Source: Kibdelosporangium aridum (lineage in GTDB: Bacteria > Actinomycetota > Actinomycetes > Mycobacteriales > Pseudonocardiaceae). Taken from it: a stretch of DNA of 64,000 bases. The DNA lies in the NCBI RefSeq assembly GCF_900176515.1, contig NZ_FWXV01000005.1, positions 495,360-559,359 on the forward strand. Direction: 5' to 3'. A program made the position numbers and the translations under genes. Shown here piece by piece: positions 44,331-52,632 of the stretch; position 1 is the stretch's first letter, and every line of letters begins with the position of its first letter. The notes beneath the pieces were generated by a model that was given only the letters and a program-made list of their open reading frames with translations, searched no databases and was not told the DNA's origin.

Positions 44331-46148
44331 ATGCGTCATAGATCCATGCCCGCACGGCTTCTCGGTGCGGCCGCAGTCACCGCGAGCGTGCTCGCGGCCG
44401 TTGTCTTACCGGCGAATGCCGCTGCGGCACAACAACAGATCATCGCCGAGAACGCACCCAACAAGATCCAAGACAGTTATGTTGTTGTTCTGAAGGACAA
44501 TGTCGCCGTTCGCGGCACTGCGGACGGTCTTGCCGCTCGTTACGGTGGCAAGGTCGGTTTTGTGTACCAGGCCGCGCTCAAGGGTTTCTCGGTCACGATG
44601 TCGGCCGCGCAGGCGCGCAAGCTGGTTGCGGACCCGGCTGTGTCCTATGTGGAGCAGGACAGGACCGTCAGTGTCCTCACCGACCAGCTGAACCCGCCGT
44701 CGTGGGGCCTTGACCGGGTCGACCAGGCGGACCTCCCGCTCAACCAGCGCTACAGCTACTCCACCGAGGCGTCGAACGTCACCGCATACGTCATCGACAC
44801 CGGCATCAACTACGACCACCAGGACTTCGGCGGTCGGGCCACGTTCGGCTTCGACGCCTTCACCGATGGCAGGCAGGGCAAGGACTGCCACGGTCACGGC
44901 TCGCACGTCGCCGGTACCGTCGGTGGTACCACGTTCGGTCTGGCCAAGGGCGTCAAGCTCAAGGCTGTACGTGTGCTCAACTGCCAGGGTGGCGGCTCGA
45001 TCTCCACTGAGGCCGCCGGCGTCGACTGGGTCACTGGCAACGCGGTGCTGCCCGCCGTGGCCAACATGAGCCTCTACACCGGTGTGCGCAACGAGCCGAG
45101 CCGCGTGCTCGATGACGCTGTGCGCGCGTCCATCGGCAAGGGCATCTCCTATGTCGTGGCCGCCGGTAACTTCAACGACGACTCGTGCCAGTACTCGCCG
45201 CAACGCGTCACCGAGACGATCAACGTCGCCGCGACCAACCGGACTGACGCACGCGCGTCGTTCTCCAGCTTCGGCACCTGCACCGACATCTTCGCGCCCG
45301 GCCAGGACATCGTCTCGGCGACGTCCAACAGCAACACCGGCTCCGCGCCGAACAGCGGCACCTCGATGGCCTCACCGCACGTCGCCGGCGCCGTCGCGCT
45401 CTACCTCGCCGACAACCCGACCAAGACCCCGGCCGAGGTGCACAGCGTGATCATCGCCGCCGCGACTCCGGGCAAGGTGACCAACCCCGGCGCCAACACA
45501 CCGAACCTTCTGCTGCGCGTCAACAACACGCCTTTGCCGTCGGTTACCGTGACCAACCCGGGTCCGCAGACCACGACGGTCGGCTCTTCGGTCAACCTGC
45601 AACTGTCGGCTTCCGGTGGCACGCCTCCGTACACGTGGTCCGCGACTGGCCTTCCGCCCGGACTGTCGCTGGATGCGTCCAGCGGCCTGATCACAGGTGC
45701 GCCGACGACTGCTGGCACCTACAACGTGACCGCCACCGCGACGGCCTCCGCAGGCGGCTCGGGTTCGGCGACGTTCACGTGGACGGTCAACGCCGTCCAG
45801 ACGTGTGCTCCGCAGACCAACGGGACCGATGTGGCGATTCCGGACCGCGCCACCGCGACCAGCACGGTGACGTTCGCCGGCTGCACGGGCAACGCGTCGG
45901 CCACGAGCACGGCCGAGGTACACATCAAGCACACTTGGCGGGGTGACCTGGTGATCGACCTGGTCGCACCGGACGGCACCGCGTACCGGCTGAAGAACTC
46001 CAGCCTCAACGACAGTGCGGACAATGTGGACGAGACCTACACCGTGAACCTGTCCGGCGAAGCCCGTAACGGCACCTGGACGCTCATGGTGCAGGACACC
46101 GCCCGCTACGACGTCGGCACCATCGACACCTGGACGCTGACTCTCTGA
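44331..46148 (+). CDS. Secreted S8 subtilisin-like serine protease, copy 2
   Basis: 605 aa. It has the same signal, I9 prodomain, S8 triad (YVIDTGINYDH; GHGSHVAGT; SGTSMASPHVAG), Ig-like domain and P domain as the gene upstream, with long identical stretches. Differences cluster in the active-site rim (for example DGRQGKDCHG versus DGMQGMDCQG; ATSNSNTGSAPNSG versus AVALENTLSVRKSG) and in the Ig linker, suggesting altered specificity after duplication. The same TTAGGAGCTTT leader and MRHRSMP start are kept. A 16-bp perfect stem-loop follows, shared with the convergent aldehyde dehydrogenase gene. Confidence 0.93.
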   Translation: MRHRSMPARLLGAAAVTASVLAAVVLPANAAAAQQQIIAENAPNKIQDSYVVVLKDNVAVRGTADGLAARYGGKVGFVYQAALKGFSVTMSAAQARKLVADPAVSYVEQDRTVSVLTDQLNPPSWGLDRVDQADLPLNQRYSYSTEASNVTAYVIDTGINYDHQDFGGRATFGFDAFTDGRQGKDCHGHGSHVAGTVGGTTFGLAKGVKLKAVRVLNCQGGGSISTEAAGVDWVTGNAVLPAVANMSLYTGVRNEPSRVLDDAVRASIGKGISYVVAAGNFNDDSCQYSPQRVTETINVAATNRTDARASFSSFGTCTDIFAPGQDIVSATSNSNTGSAPNSGTSMASPHVAGAVALYLADNPTKTPAEVHSVIIAAATPGKVTNPGANTPNLLLRVNNTPLPSVTVTNPGPQTTTVGSSVNLQLSASGGTPPYTWSATGLPPGLSLDASSGLITGAPTTAGTYNVTATATASAGGSGSATFTWTVNAVQTCAPQTNGTDVAIPDRATATSTVTFAGCTGNASATSTAEVHIKHTWRGDLVIDLVAPDGTAYRLKNSSLNDSADNVDETYTVNLSGEARNGTWTLMVQDTARYDVGTIDTWTLTL

Positions 46149-46160
46149 TGATCTGACTGG

Positions 46161-46198
46161 AAGCTGGGGCACTCGCCACAACGCGAGTGCCCCAGCTT
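46161..46198. terminator. Perfect 16-bp bidirectional terminator
   Basis: Arms 46161-46176 and 46183-46198 are perfectly complementary, beginning AAGCTGGGGC, with the loop CACAAC. It lies between the stop of the second subtilase and the stop of the convergent dehydrogenase gene. TT follows the stem on one side and AA precedes it, so it can work in both directions. Confidence 0.85.
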
Positions 46199-46203
46199 CG
46201 TGT

Positions 46204-47562
46204 CTAGAGCCGGATCGATTTCTTGTTCATGAACTCCTCGATGCCCGCGGCGCCGAGTTCCCGGCCCATCCCGGATCGCTTGATGCCACCGAACGGCAGA
46301 TCCGCCTGTGACCCACCGGACTTGTTCATGTAGACCATGCCCGACTCGATCTGGTCGGCCACCCGGCGGTTGCGGTCCGGGTCGGTGCCGAACACCGCGG
46401 CGCCAAGGCCGAACGGCGAGTCGTTGGCGATGGCGATCGCCTCTTCCTCGGTGTCCGCCTTGAAGATCAGCGCGACCGGGCCGAAGATCTCCTCGTAGTA
46501 CGCGTTCATCTGCGGCGTCACGTCGGTCAGCACGGTCGCTTCGAGATACGCGCCCGGCCCGATCCGCTTGCCACCGGTACGCAGCGTCGCGCCCTGCGCG
46601 ACGGCCTTCTCGACCTGCCCGGCCACCTCGTCGGCAGCCGCGATCGACGCCAACGGGCCGAACGGCGTCTTGGGGTCGGCGGGGTCGCCTGGCTGGAAAT
46701 AGTCCCCGACGCGCTTGGTGAACTTGTCGACGAACTCGTCGTAGATGTCCGAGAGCACGATCATCCGCTTCGGCGCGTTGCACGACTGCCCGCAGTTACG
46801 CATCCGCGCGGTCGACGTGGCCTTGACCGTCTCGTCCATGTCGTCGGTGTCCAGCACGATCAGCGGATCCGACCCGCCGAGTTCGAGGACACAGCGCTTG
46901 AGGTTCCTGCCCGCCTCAGCGGCCACCGACACGCCCGCCGCCTCGCTGCCCGTCAGGGACACGCCCTGGATGCGGGGATCGGCGAGGATGGCAGGGACCT
47001 GCCTGCTGGAGGCGAAGATGTTGACGTACGCGTCCTCGGGGACTCCTGCTTCGTGCAGGATCTTCTCGATCGCCACGCCCGAGCGCGGGCAGATCGACGC
47101 GTGCTTGAGCAAAATGGTGTTGCCCAGCACCAAGTTCGGCGCCACGAACCGGGCGACCTGGTATGCGGGGAAGTTCCACGGCATCACGCCGAGCAGCGCG
47201 CCGATCGGCTCCTTGCGGATCACCGCGTCGCCGCCCTTGATCTTCAGCGGCTCGTCGGCGAGCAGTGCCGGTCCGTTGTTCCCGTAGTAGTTGAAGATGT
47301 CGACGACAATGCCGACCTCACCGCGGCCCTCGTTGATCCGCTTGCCCATTTCCAGGGTCATGATCGCGGCCAGTTCGTCGGACCGCTCGGCGAACAGCTC
47401 CGCCGCACGCAACACGATCTTCGCGCGTTCCTCGACCGGCCGCCTGCGCCACGAGGTGTAGCCGCGGTGGACCTTGTCGATCGCCGCCTGCACCTCCTCT
47501 TCGGTCGAGTTCGGAATCTCCTCGATCAGTTCGCCCGTGGCCGGGTTGGTGACTGAGTACAT
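46204..47562 (-). CDS. NAD(P)-dependent succinate-semialdehyde dehydrogenase
   Basis: 452 aa. An aldehyde dehydrogenase with general base Glu in LELGGSDP and catalytic Cys in NCGQSCNAPKR, the cofactor segment VMPWNFPAYQVARF and the C-terminal PFGGIKRSGMGRELG. The short N-terminus (MYSVTNPATGELIEEIPN) and overall pattern match the succinate-semialdehyde dehydrogenase group, which oxidises succinic semialdehyde to succinate in GABA or related catabolism. No GABA transaminase lies nearby. It is divergent from the RluA-type gene across 211 bp and ends at the stem-loop shared with the subtilase. Confidence 0.9.
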   Translation of the reverse strand: MYSVTNPATGELIEEIPNSTEEEVQAAIDKVHRGYTSWRRRPVEERAKIVLRAAELFAERSDELAAIMTLEMGKRINEGRGEVGIVVDIFNYYGNNGPALLADEPLKIKGGDAVIRKEPIGALLGVMPWNFPAYQVARFVAPNLVLGNTILLKHASICPRSGVAIEKILHEAGVPEDAYVNIFASSRQVPAILADPRIQGVSLTGSEAAGVSVAAEAGRNLKRCVLELGGSDPLIVLDTDDMDETVKATSTARMRNCGQSCNAPKRMIVLSDIYDEFVDKFTKRVGDYFQPGDPADPKTPFGPLASIAAADEVAGQVEKAVAQGATLRTGGKRIGPGAYLEATVLTDVTPQMNAYYEEIFGPVALIFKADTEEEAIAIANDSPFGLGAAVFGTDPDRNRRVADQIESGMVYMNKSGGSQADLPFGGIKRSGMGRELGAAGIEEFMNKKSIRL

Positions 47563-47773
47563 GGGGGCGTGAGCCTCCGTTCGCTACGGCACGGTGCCTA
47601 GGTCGACTCCAGTTTAGGTGACCGTATATTGCATACACTAGTTCCGCATGATGGCAAGTGCTTTGTCTCACAAGGGTTTCCAAAACGAACGCCCGTCTTG
47701 AATGCACAATTCGGACGAACGCGGTGACCCCGCGGTCAACCAGGACAACCGTTCGGCGATTACAGTCTGTGCC

Positions 47774-48718
47774 GTGCGACGACGGCTCCGATCTCCCATC
47801 CCGCCACGGCATGGCCTTGACGCTGCACGGCTCCGGATGCCGGAAGAAGGCGAGTGGGGTTCCTTGCTCGAGCACCTCATCGAACGGTTACCGAGGGTCG
47901 CGCCCGAACGCATCGAACAGATGCTGCGCGAGGAGCGCATCTTCGGCGTCGACGGCCCGCTGGGAGTGGAAGCGCCGTTCGTTCCTGGATCGTTCATCTG
48001 GTTTCACCGCGACCTTCCCGATGAGGTCACGGTCCCGTTCGAAGTCCCTGTGGTCTACCGGGACGAGCACCTGCTGGTCGTGGACAAGCCGCACTTCCTC
48101 GCCGCGATCCCCCGAGGGCAGCACATCCAGCAGACCGCGCTGGTGCGGCTGCGCCGGCAGCTGGACCTGCCGGAGCTGTCGCCCGCGCACCGGCTCGACC
48201 GGGTCACCGCCGGGTTGATGATGTTCGTGATCACGCGTGATGTGCGCGGCAAGTACCAGGAGATGTTCCGGCATCGCAAGGTCTACAAGGAGTACGAGGC
48301 GATCGCTGCGCACGACCCGGCCTTGTCGCTGCCCAGGACGGTGCGCAGCCGGATCGTCAAGGAGCGTGGCGTCATTGTCGCGCAGGAGGTTCTCGGCGAT
48401 CCGAATGCTGAGACGTACGTCGAACTGGCCGAGCACCGGGATGGCTTGGGGCGCTACCGGTTGGTGCCCGCGACGGGACGAACCCATCAGCTGCGGGTGC
48501 ACATGAGCGGCTTGGGCGTGCCGATCCTCGGCGACGACTTCTATCCCGAGGTGCGGGAGAAGGCCCTCGACGACTTCACCAAACCGTTGCAGCTGCTGGC
48601 GAAGGTGGTCGAGTTCGACGATCCGCTCACCGGGGAGCACCGGCGGTTCACCAGCTCGCTGCGTCTCAGTGCGTGGGAGTCGCTCGCGCAGTGGGCTACA
48701 GGGCCTCCAAGGACATGA
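47774..48718 (+). CDS. RluA-family pseudouridine synthase
   Basis: 314 aa from GTG 47774. HRLDRVTAGLMMF holds the catalytic Asp of the RluA/RluC/RluD family; LLVVDKPHFLAAIPRG is motif I and TGRTHQLRVHMSGLGVPILGDDFYP is motif III. The enzyme isomerises uridine to pseudouridine in rRNA or tRNA. It lacks an N-terminal S4 domain, like RluA or TruC; the exact target is unknown. ATG 47702 upstream gives a longer form with an unlikely polar extension. The last 23 bp overlap the end of the convergent decayed glycosyltransferase gene. Confidence 0.88.
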   Translation: MRRRLRSPIPPRHGLDAARLRMPEEGEWGSLLEHLIERLPRVAPERIEQMLREERIFGVDGPLGVEAPFVPGSFIWFHRDLPDEVTVPFEVPVVYRDEHLLVVDKPHFLAAIPRGQHIQQTALVRLRRQLDLPELSPAHRLDRVTAGLMMFVITRDVRGKYQEMFRHRKVYKEYEAIAAHDPALSLPRTVRSRIVKERGVIVAQEVLGDPNAETYVELAEHRDGLGRYRLVPATGRTHQLRVHMSGLGVPILGDDFYPEVREKALDDFTKPLQLLAKVVEFDDPLTGEHRRFTSSLRLSAWESLAQWATGPPRT

Positions 48719-49536
48719 CAGTCTCCTCGGGTGAGGGCATCGCGGCGACGGCTTCCCGCAGTTTCGCCGACGCGGCGAGGTAGGTCTCGGAATCGAGTAG
48801 CTCGCGGACCGCGTGGGTGACGGTCTGGGCGGTCACTTCCTGGTACTGAATGGAAATGCCCGCTCCGGCGAAGTCGATGGCCAGCGCGTTCTGGAACTGG
48901 TCGGCCCTCCGTGGCAGGGCAAGCTGGGGAATGCCATGTGCGAGGCAGTCGGCGGTCGTTCGGCTGTCACCCTGATGGACCACCACGTCCACGTGCGGCA
49001 TCACCAAGTCCTGCCGGTCGACGCCGTCCAGGACGTCGACTGGAAGCCCCGCGAGACCGTCGATCACGGCCCGCCGTCGGTCATGTTTACCCAATGCGAC
49101 GTAGCAGTCCCGGTGTGCCAAGCAAGATGGACGACACAGCAACGGAAGGCACGTCGTGCTCGGCCGCGGTCAGGCTGGCTCCGACTGTGGCGTCCTCGTA
49201 CACGATCAGGTCCGGTTGGACCTGCGCCACGATCGGCAGCAGCTCGAAGCAGATCGACCGGGTGGCGTGCGCTGACGCAGTCGCGGCCTCGGCGATCACC
49301 TCAGGCCCAGGCATCTCGGCCGCTCCGCCCGCGGCCGCCCACACCGCTTCCTGCGCCGGGGTCGACTCAAATGCCCGGTTGAACACGGCCGCTGTCTTGA
49401 AACCCAGCTCTCGCAAGGATGGCGTGACCCTGTCGCCGGTAGCGAAAGTCACGGTGTGCCCGGCGTCCCGCATCGCCTCGGCGAGGGGCATGAGCGGGTG
49501 GATGTTCCCGGGGAGACTGGTGAAAAGTACCTGCAC
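48696..49536 (-). pseudogene. Decayed UGT/macrolide-type glycosyltransferase
   Basis: Two halves of one GT-B glycosyltransferase are in different frames. The N-terminal half (49536 down to 49087) has VLFTSLPGNIHPLMPLAEAM and GHTVTFATGD and ends at a stop after GTPGLLRRIG. The C-terminal half (from about 49120 to 48696) has PHVDVVVHQGDSRTTADCLAHG and IPQLALPRRADQFQNA, the nucleotide-sugar-binding region. Intact enzymes have about 380-400 residues; here roughly 100 are missing between the halves, and the HQGG signature reads HQGD. A deletion plus frameshift has most likely inactivated the gene, unless the sequence is misassembled. It lies 116 bp downstream of another broken gene on the same strand. 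Confidence 0.8.
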
Positions 49537-49652
49537 ATCGGGGATGGTGGGACCGGGATTGTCCCGGCCGCCAGGGTGCTTGCACCTAGCGGACACGGGA
49601 ATCGAGCACGGGCGGGGCTGAACAGCGCAACGGGTTGCCTCAGGCGGAGCAG

Positions 49653-50839
49653 CTAGTAGTCGCGCCACTCCTGCTTGGCGTAGTCCAGCACCAGCGGACG
49701 CATCAGAGTGGACGGTTCGATGTCGTCCACCCGGCGGCGGTCGACCGGGAAAACCCCGGCCGCGCGGAGTGAATCAGCGTCCAGGGAACGCAGCGGCGGT
49801 ACGTTGGCAGGCAGCCGGAGTTCCGGCTGCTTCGCCGATGCGAGGTGGAACCCCCAGTCACCAAAGCTGGGTACTGACATGTAGTACGGGACACTGACCA
49901 AACCCGCGTCCCGGATGGACGCTTCGACGCACCAGTACGTCCTCGGCGCGAAGTACGGCGACCCGGCCTGGACCACCATCCGGCCGGCATCGGTGAGCAC
50001 CTGGCGGGCCAGGGCGTAGAACTCGATCGAGTACAGCTTCGCGGTCGCGGTGGAGTCAGGGTCCGGCATGTCGACGATCACCGCGTCGTAGCGGGAAGTG
50101 TTGTGACCTGGTACGGCGTTCTTTCCGCGTGCACAACGGGATCGGCGTACAGTGCCTGGCGCGCGGAGAGCTCGAATCGGCCGGCCAGCGCGAAAGTCGT
50201 GACCAGAACGACCGTGACCGCGATCGCGCCCACCGACAGGATGGTCCGGGTGTGCCGGGCCAGCTTCTTGCCGAACACCGTCAACACCAGGCCTAGGCCG
50301 ACGATCGCGTTGAGCGCGCCGACCAGCAACGCGCCACGGATCTGTCCGAACACCGGCAGCAGAACGAAAGGAAACGCCAGGCCGCCGAGCAACGCGCCGA
50401 CGTAGTCCGCGGCGAACAAGTCCGCCACAGCGCTACCGGCGTCCTGGCGGCGGATCCGTTGCAGCAACACCATCAGCAACGGGATCTCCGCACCGATCAA
50501 CAAGCCGAGCACGAGCGCGATCACGACGAGCACTGGGATGTACAGGCTCAGCCACGCGAAAGCCGCGTACAACAACAGAACGCTCAGGCCACCCAGCAAC
50601 GCCAGCGCGATCTCGATCCCGGCGAACGCGGCCTCGGCCCTGCGCTGCAACGGCTTCGCAAGCAGCGCGCCGACACCCATGGCGAAGACCATGACCGACA
50701 GGACAATCGACGCCTGGCCGACCGTGTCGCCGATCAGGTAGCTGCCCAGCGCGACCAGAGCGAGCTCGTAGACCAGCCCGCACGCGGCACAGACGAAGAC
50801 CGCGGCGAGGACCGCGATCCGGGCCAGCCGTTGGTTCAT
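49653..50839 (-). pseudogene. Broken membrane-bound polyamine aminopropyltransferase (SpeE-like)
   Basis: The first frame (50839 to 50078, 253 aa) holds about seven membrane helices of the membrane spermidine synthase family and ends at DPVVHAERTPYQVTT, where the synthase domain normally begins. The second frame resumes at SRYDAVIVDMPDPDSTATAKLYS and continues to 49653 with the C-terminal part of the synthase. The roughly 110 residues between them, including the glycine-rich S-adenosyl-binding motif, are missing and the frame shifts at the join (near 50090-50110). Without that core it cannot make polyamines. It is the last member of the DUF4247/membrane protein/DUF350 operon; the start overlaps the DUF350 stop by 4 bp. 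Confidence 0.82.
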
Positions 50840-51258
50840 GTGATCGACGCGGCGATGATCGCGCCGACCGCGATGTGCACGCTCGCGGACACCCAGACCG
50901 CCGGATGTGGCTCCGGACTCGCGAGGATCTCACCCAGCTTGCCGGGCGTGGCAAGGTCGAGCAGGACGAAGGCGACCGACATCAGCGCGAGCCCGGCCAA
51001 CCCGAAGACCACAGTGGACATCAGGCCGACGGCCATGTCACTGTCGCTGGTGATGATCGCGGTGGTGATGATCGCGCCGACACCGAGCAGGCCGGACGCG
51101 AGCAGGATCGAGGCGTTTCGATTGCCCTGCACCCAGATCAGCTCACGCAGCTTGCCCGGGGTGGCCAGGTCGACCAGCAGGAAGCCCAGCGCCATCAACG
51201 CGGTGCCGATGACCCCGTACGCGAGGGTGGCCAGCAGGCCGTTGACGAGTTCAGACAC
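50836..51258 (-). CDS. DUF350-family membrane protein
   Basis: 140 aa. It contains two internal repeats of the DUF350 unit (ALMALGFLLVDLATPGKLRELI and ALMSVAFVLLDLATPGKLGEIL), each with a pair of membrane helices, four in all. Function unknown; the family is commonly found next to membrane spermidine synthase genes. GTG 51258 is preceded by AGGAGAGG. It overlaps the upstream gene by 8 bp and the broken aminopropyltransferase by 4 bp, so the four genes form a translationally coupled operon. Confidence 0.87.
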   Translation of the reverse strand: MSELVNGLLATLAYGVIGTALMALGFLLVDLATPGKLRELIWVQGNRNASILLASGLLGVGAIITTAIITSDSDMAVGLMSTVVFGLAGLALMSVAFVLLDLATPGKLGEILASPEPHPAVWVSASVHIAVGAIIAASIT

Positions 51259-52093
51259 TGGAATTCCTCTCCTTGTCCTTGGCGCGCTTGCGTAACCAGA
51301 AGCCCAGTCCCACGCACAGCACGGCCGCGCCGCCCATGCCGTACAACACCAGCCAAGTGGTCGGCGAGATGTCCGAGCCACTCACCGCCTCGAGCGGTTT
51401 CGGTGTGATCGGCTGACCGGCTTGTGCCACTGGCTGCAGGGTGCCTGCCTCGATCATCAACAGCGGCAACCCCAGCGCGGCGTGGCCGGTAGCGGCGATG
51501 GGATCCTCCACCAGTGCGGGGACGTTGACGCCGAGCCTGGCGAAGTCGTCGGGGCGAGGCAGGTTCCGGAACTCCGACGACCCGTGCACGATGATGTTGG
51601 CGCCATCGCCGCTGGCGCTGTTATTGCTGGTGTATCCGACCGTGACGGCCGTCTCCAGCCACCTGGGGCACCGCTTCGCCGCGACGTCATGGCCCTGGCT
51701 CGAGCCGGTCTGCGTGCGTTTGGTCTTGCCGTCGGTCAGGCTCCAGCCGAAGCAAATCCCGTGTGCCTTCTCCAGTTCGGCCAGTCCGGCAGACAGTTCG
51801 ACGGCGGCCTCGGGAGTGAACTGGGGAACGGCTTCACCGTCGTAGTGGGTGGAAGAGGAGTAGTAGCCGGCACTCTCGCTGTCGGTGCTCTGGTAGAAAC
51901 TGCCTGAAGTACGTGGGGTGCTGCCGAACATGAGGTCGTCGATCGTGAACAACCCGAAGACGAGTGCGGCCACGATTCCGACGGCCCACCAGAAGTCGTT
52001 CCACTTGCTCTTCACCGGTTTCTGTGCCCGCTCGACGGCCTTTCGCTGAGCGTGGGCCGCGGCCGCTGCCTTGCGGCGACGTCGGCGGCTCAC
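51251..52093 (-). CDS. Membrane-anchored protein of the DUF4247/DUF350 operon
   Basis: 280 aa from GTG 52093. A basic N-terminus (SRRRRRKAAAAAHAQRK) precedes a first helix at about residues 35-52 (WWAVGIVAALVFGLFTIDDL). A large outside domain with Ser/Tyr-rich and Cys-containing segments (GICFGWSLTDG; KRCPRWLETAVTVGYTS) follows, and a C-terminal helix (WLVLYGMGGAAVLCVGLGFW) ends in a basic tail. I do not recognise the domain. It is tightly linked by overlaps to DUF4247 upstream (4 bp) and DUF350 downstream (8 bp), so it belongs to their membrane complex or pathway. Confidence 0.75.
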   Translation of the reverse strand: MSRRRRRKAAAAAHAQRKAVERAQKPVKSKWNDFWWAVGIVAALVFGLFTIDDLMFGSTPRTSGSFYQSTDSESAGYYSSSTHYDGEAVPQFTPEAAVELSAGLAELEKAHGICFGWSLTDGKTKRTQTGSSQGHDVAAKRCPRWLETAVTVGYTSNNSASGDGANIIVHGSSEFRNLPRPDDFARLGVNVPALVEDPIAATGHAALGLPLLMIEAGTLQPVAQAGQPITPKPLEAVSGSDISPTTWLVLYGMGGAAVLCVGLGFWLRKRAKDKERNSSV

Positions 52094-52512
52094 TTGCCCG
52101 CTCCCGGTCCACGGCCGCGGAAGTCGCTGCCGTAGGTCGACGTCCAGCCCCATGATCCGCCGGTATGGCTGCTATATGTCCGATGCGCCCGTTCGACTTC
52201 CATCACGTGGATGGACGAGCCCGTCGGAATCGGCTTGATCACCACCGCGTCACGGGAGTATCGCAGGTAGATTCCGGAACTGTCAGCCCGCTGGGACAGA
52301 GGTTTCCACTTGTCGGCGATCCGCGCGGAGACCACCGTGGGGACGTGCCTGGCCTTGTACGCGGCGATGTCGTCGTCCGGCGCGACGTCCTTTTCGTACT
52401 CCCGGTCGATGAAACTCGCCACGCTGGGGCCGGAGAGCAGCAGGTTGCCCGCGACGATCAGGCAGATCACCGCGAGTATCCCGCCGACCACGAACCACAG
52501 TGGATGCTTCAC
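52090..52512 (-). CDS. DUF4247-family protein
   Basis: 140 aa. One N-terminal membrane helix (LWFVVGGILAVICLIVAGNLL) is followed by an extracytoplasmic domain with SFIDREYEKDVAPDD and a VVSARIADKWKPLSQRADSSG...YLRYSRDAVVIKP segment, typical of DUF4247. The end is Gly/Arg-rich (GSDFRGRGPGAGK). Family function unknown; in actinomycetes it clusters with DUF350 and membrane aminopropyltransferase. First gene of this operon; the 120 bp upstream separate it from the end of the ribosomal protection gene, which lies on the same strand. Confidence 0.85.
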   Translation of the reverse strand: MKHPLWFVVGGILAVICLIVAGNLLLSGPSVASFIDREYEKDVAPDDDIAAYKARHVPTVVSARIADKWKPLSQRADSSGIYLRYSRDAVVIKPIPTGSSIHVMEVERAHRTYSSHTGGSWGWTSTYGSDFRGRGPGAGK

Positions 52513-52632
52513 TCCGCCCCCTCGATAACGCCGTATTCGGTAATTAGCACAGGAATCCGGCGGGGCGGGACAGTATCACGATCCTCCGGCGAGGCTGGTG
52601 GCCCGTTCGGCAGTCTGCCCAAAGGTGCGTCC

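Larger units (their letters stand above)
42181..46148 (+). repeat. Tandem duplication of a subtilase transcription unit
   Basis: The 1991-bp spacing between the two starts contains a repeat that includes about 150 bp upstream of each gene: both show a CAGAACAGT stretch, TGTCCTGG, a GGATCRAATAA segment, GCTCATTCGAACGC, TCCGGCGTCCCTGT and CGCGTTAGGAGCTTT before the ATG. Thus promoter and gene were copied together. Divergence is concentrated in the distal upstream part and parts of the coding region. No insertion sequence is seen at the borders. Confidence 0.85.
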
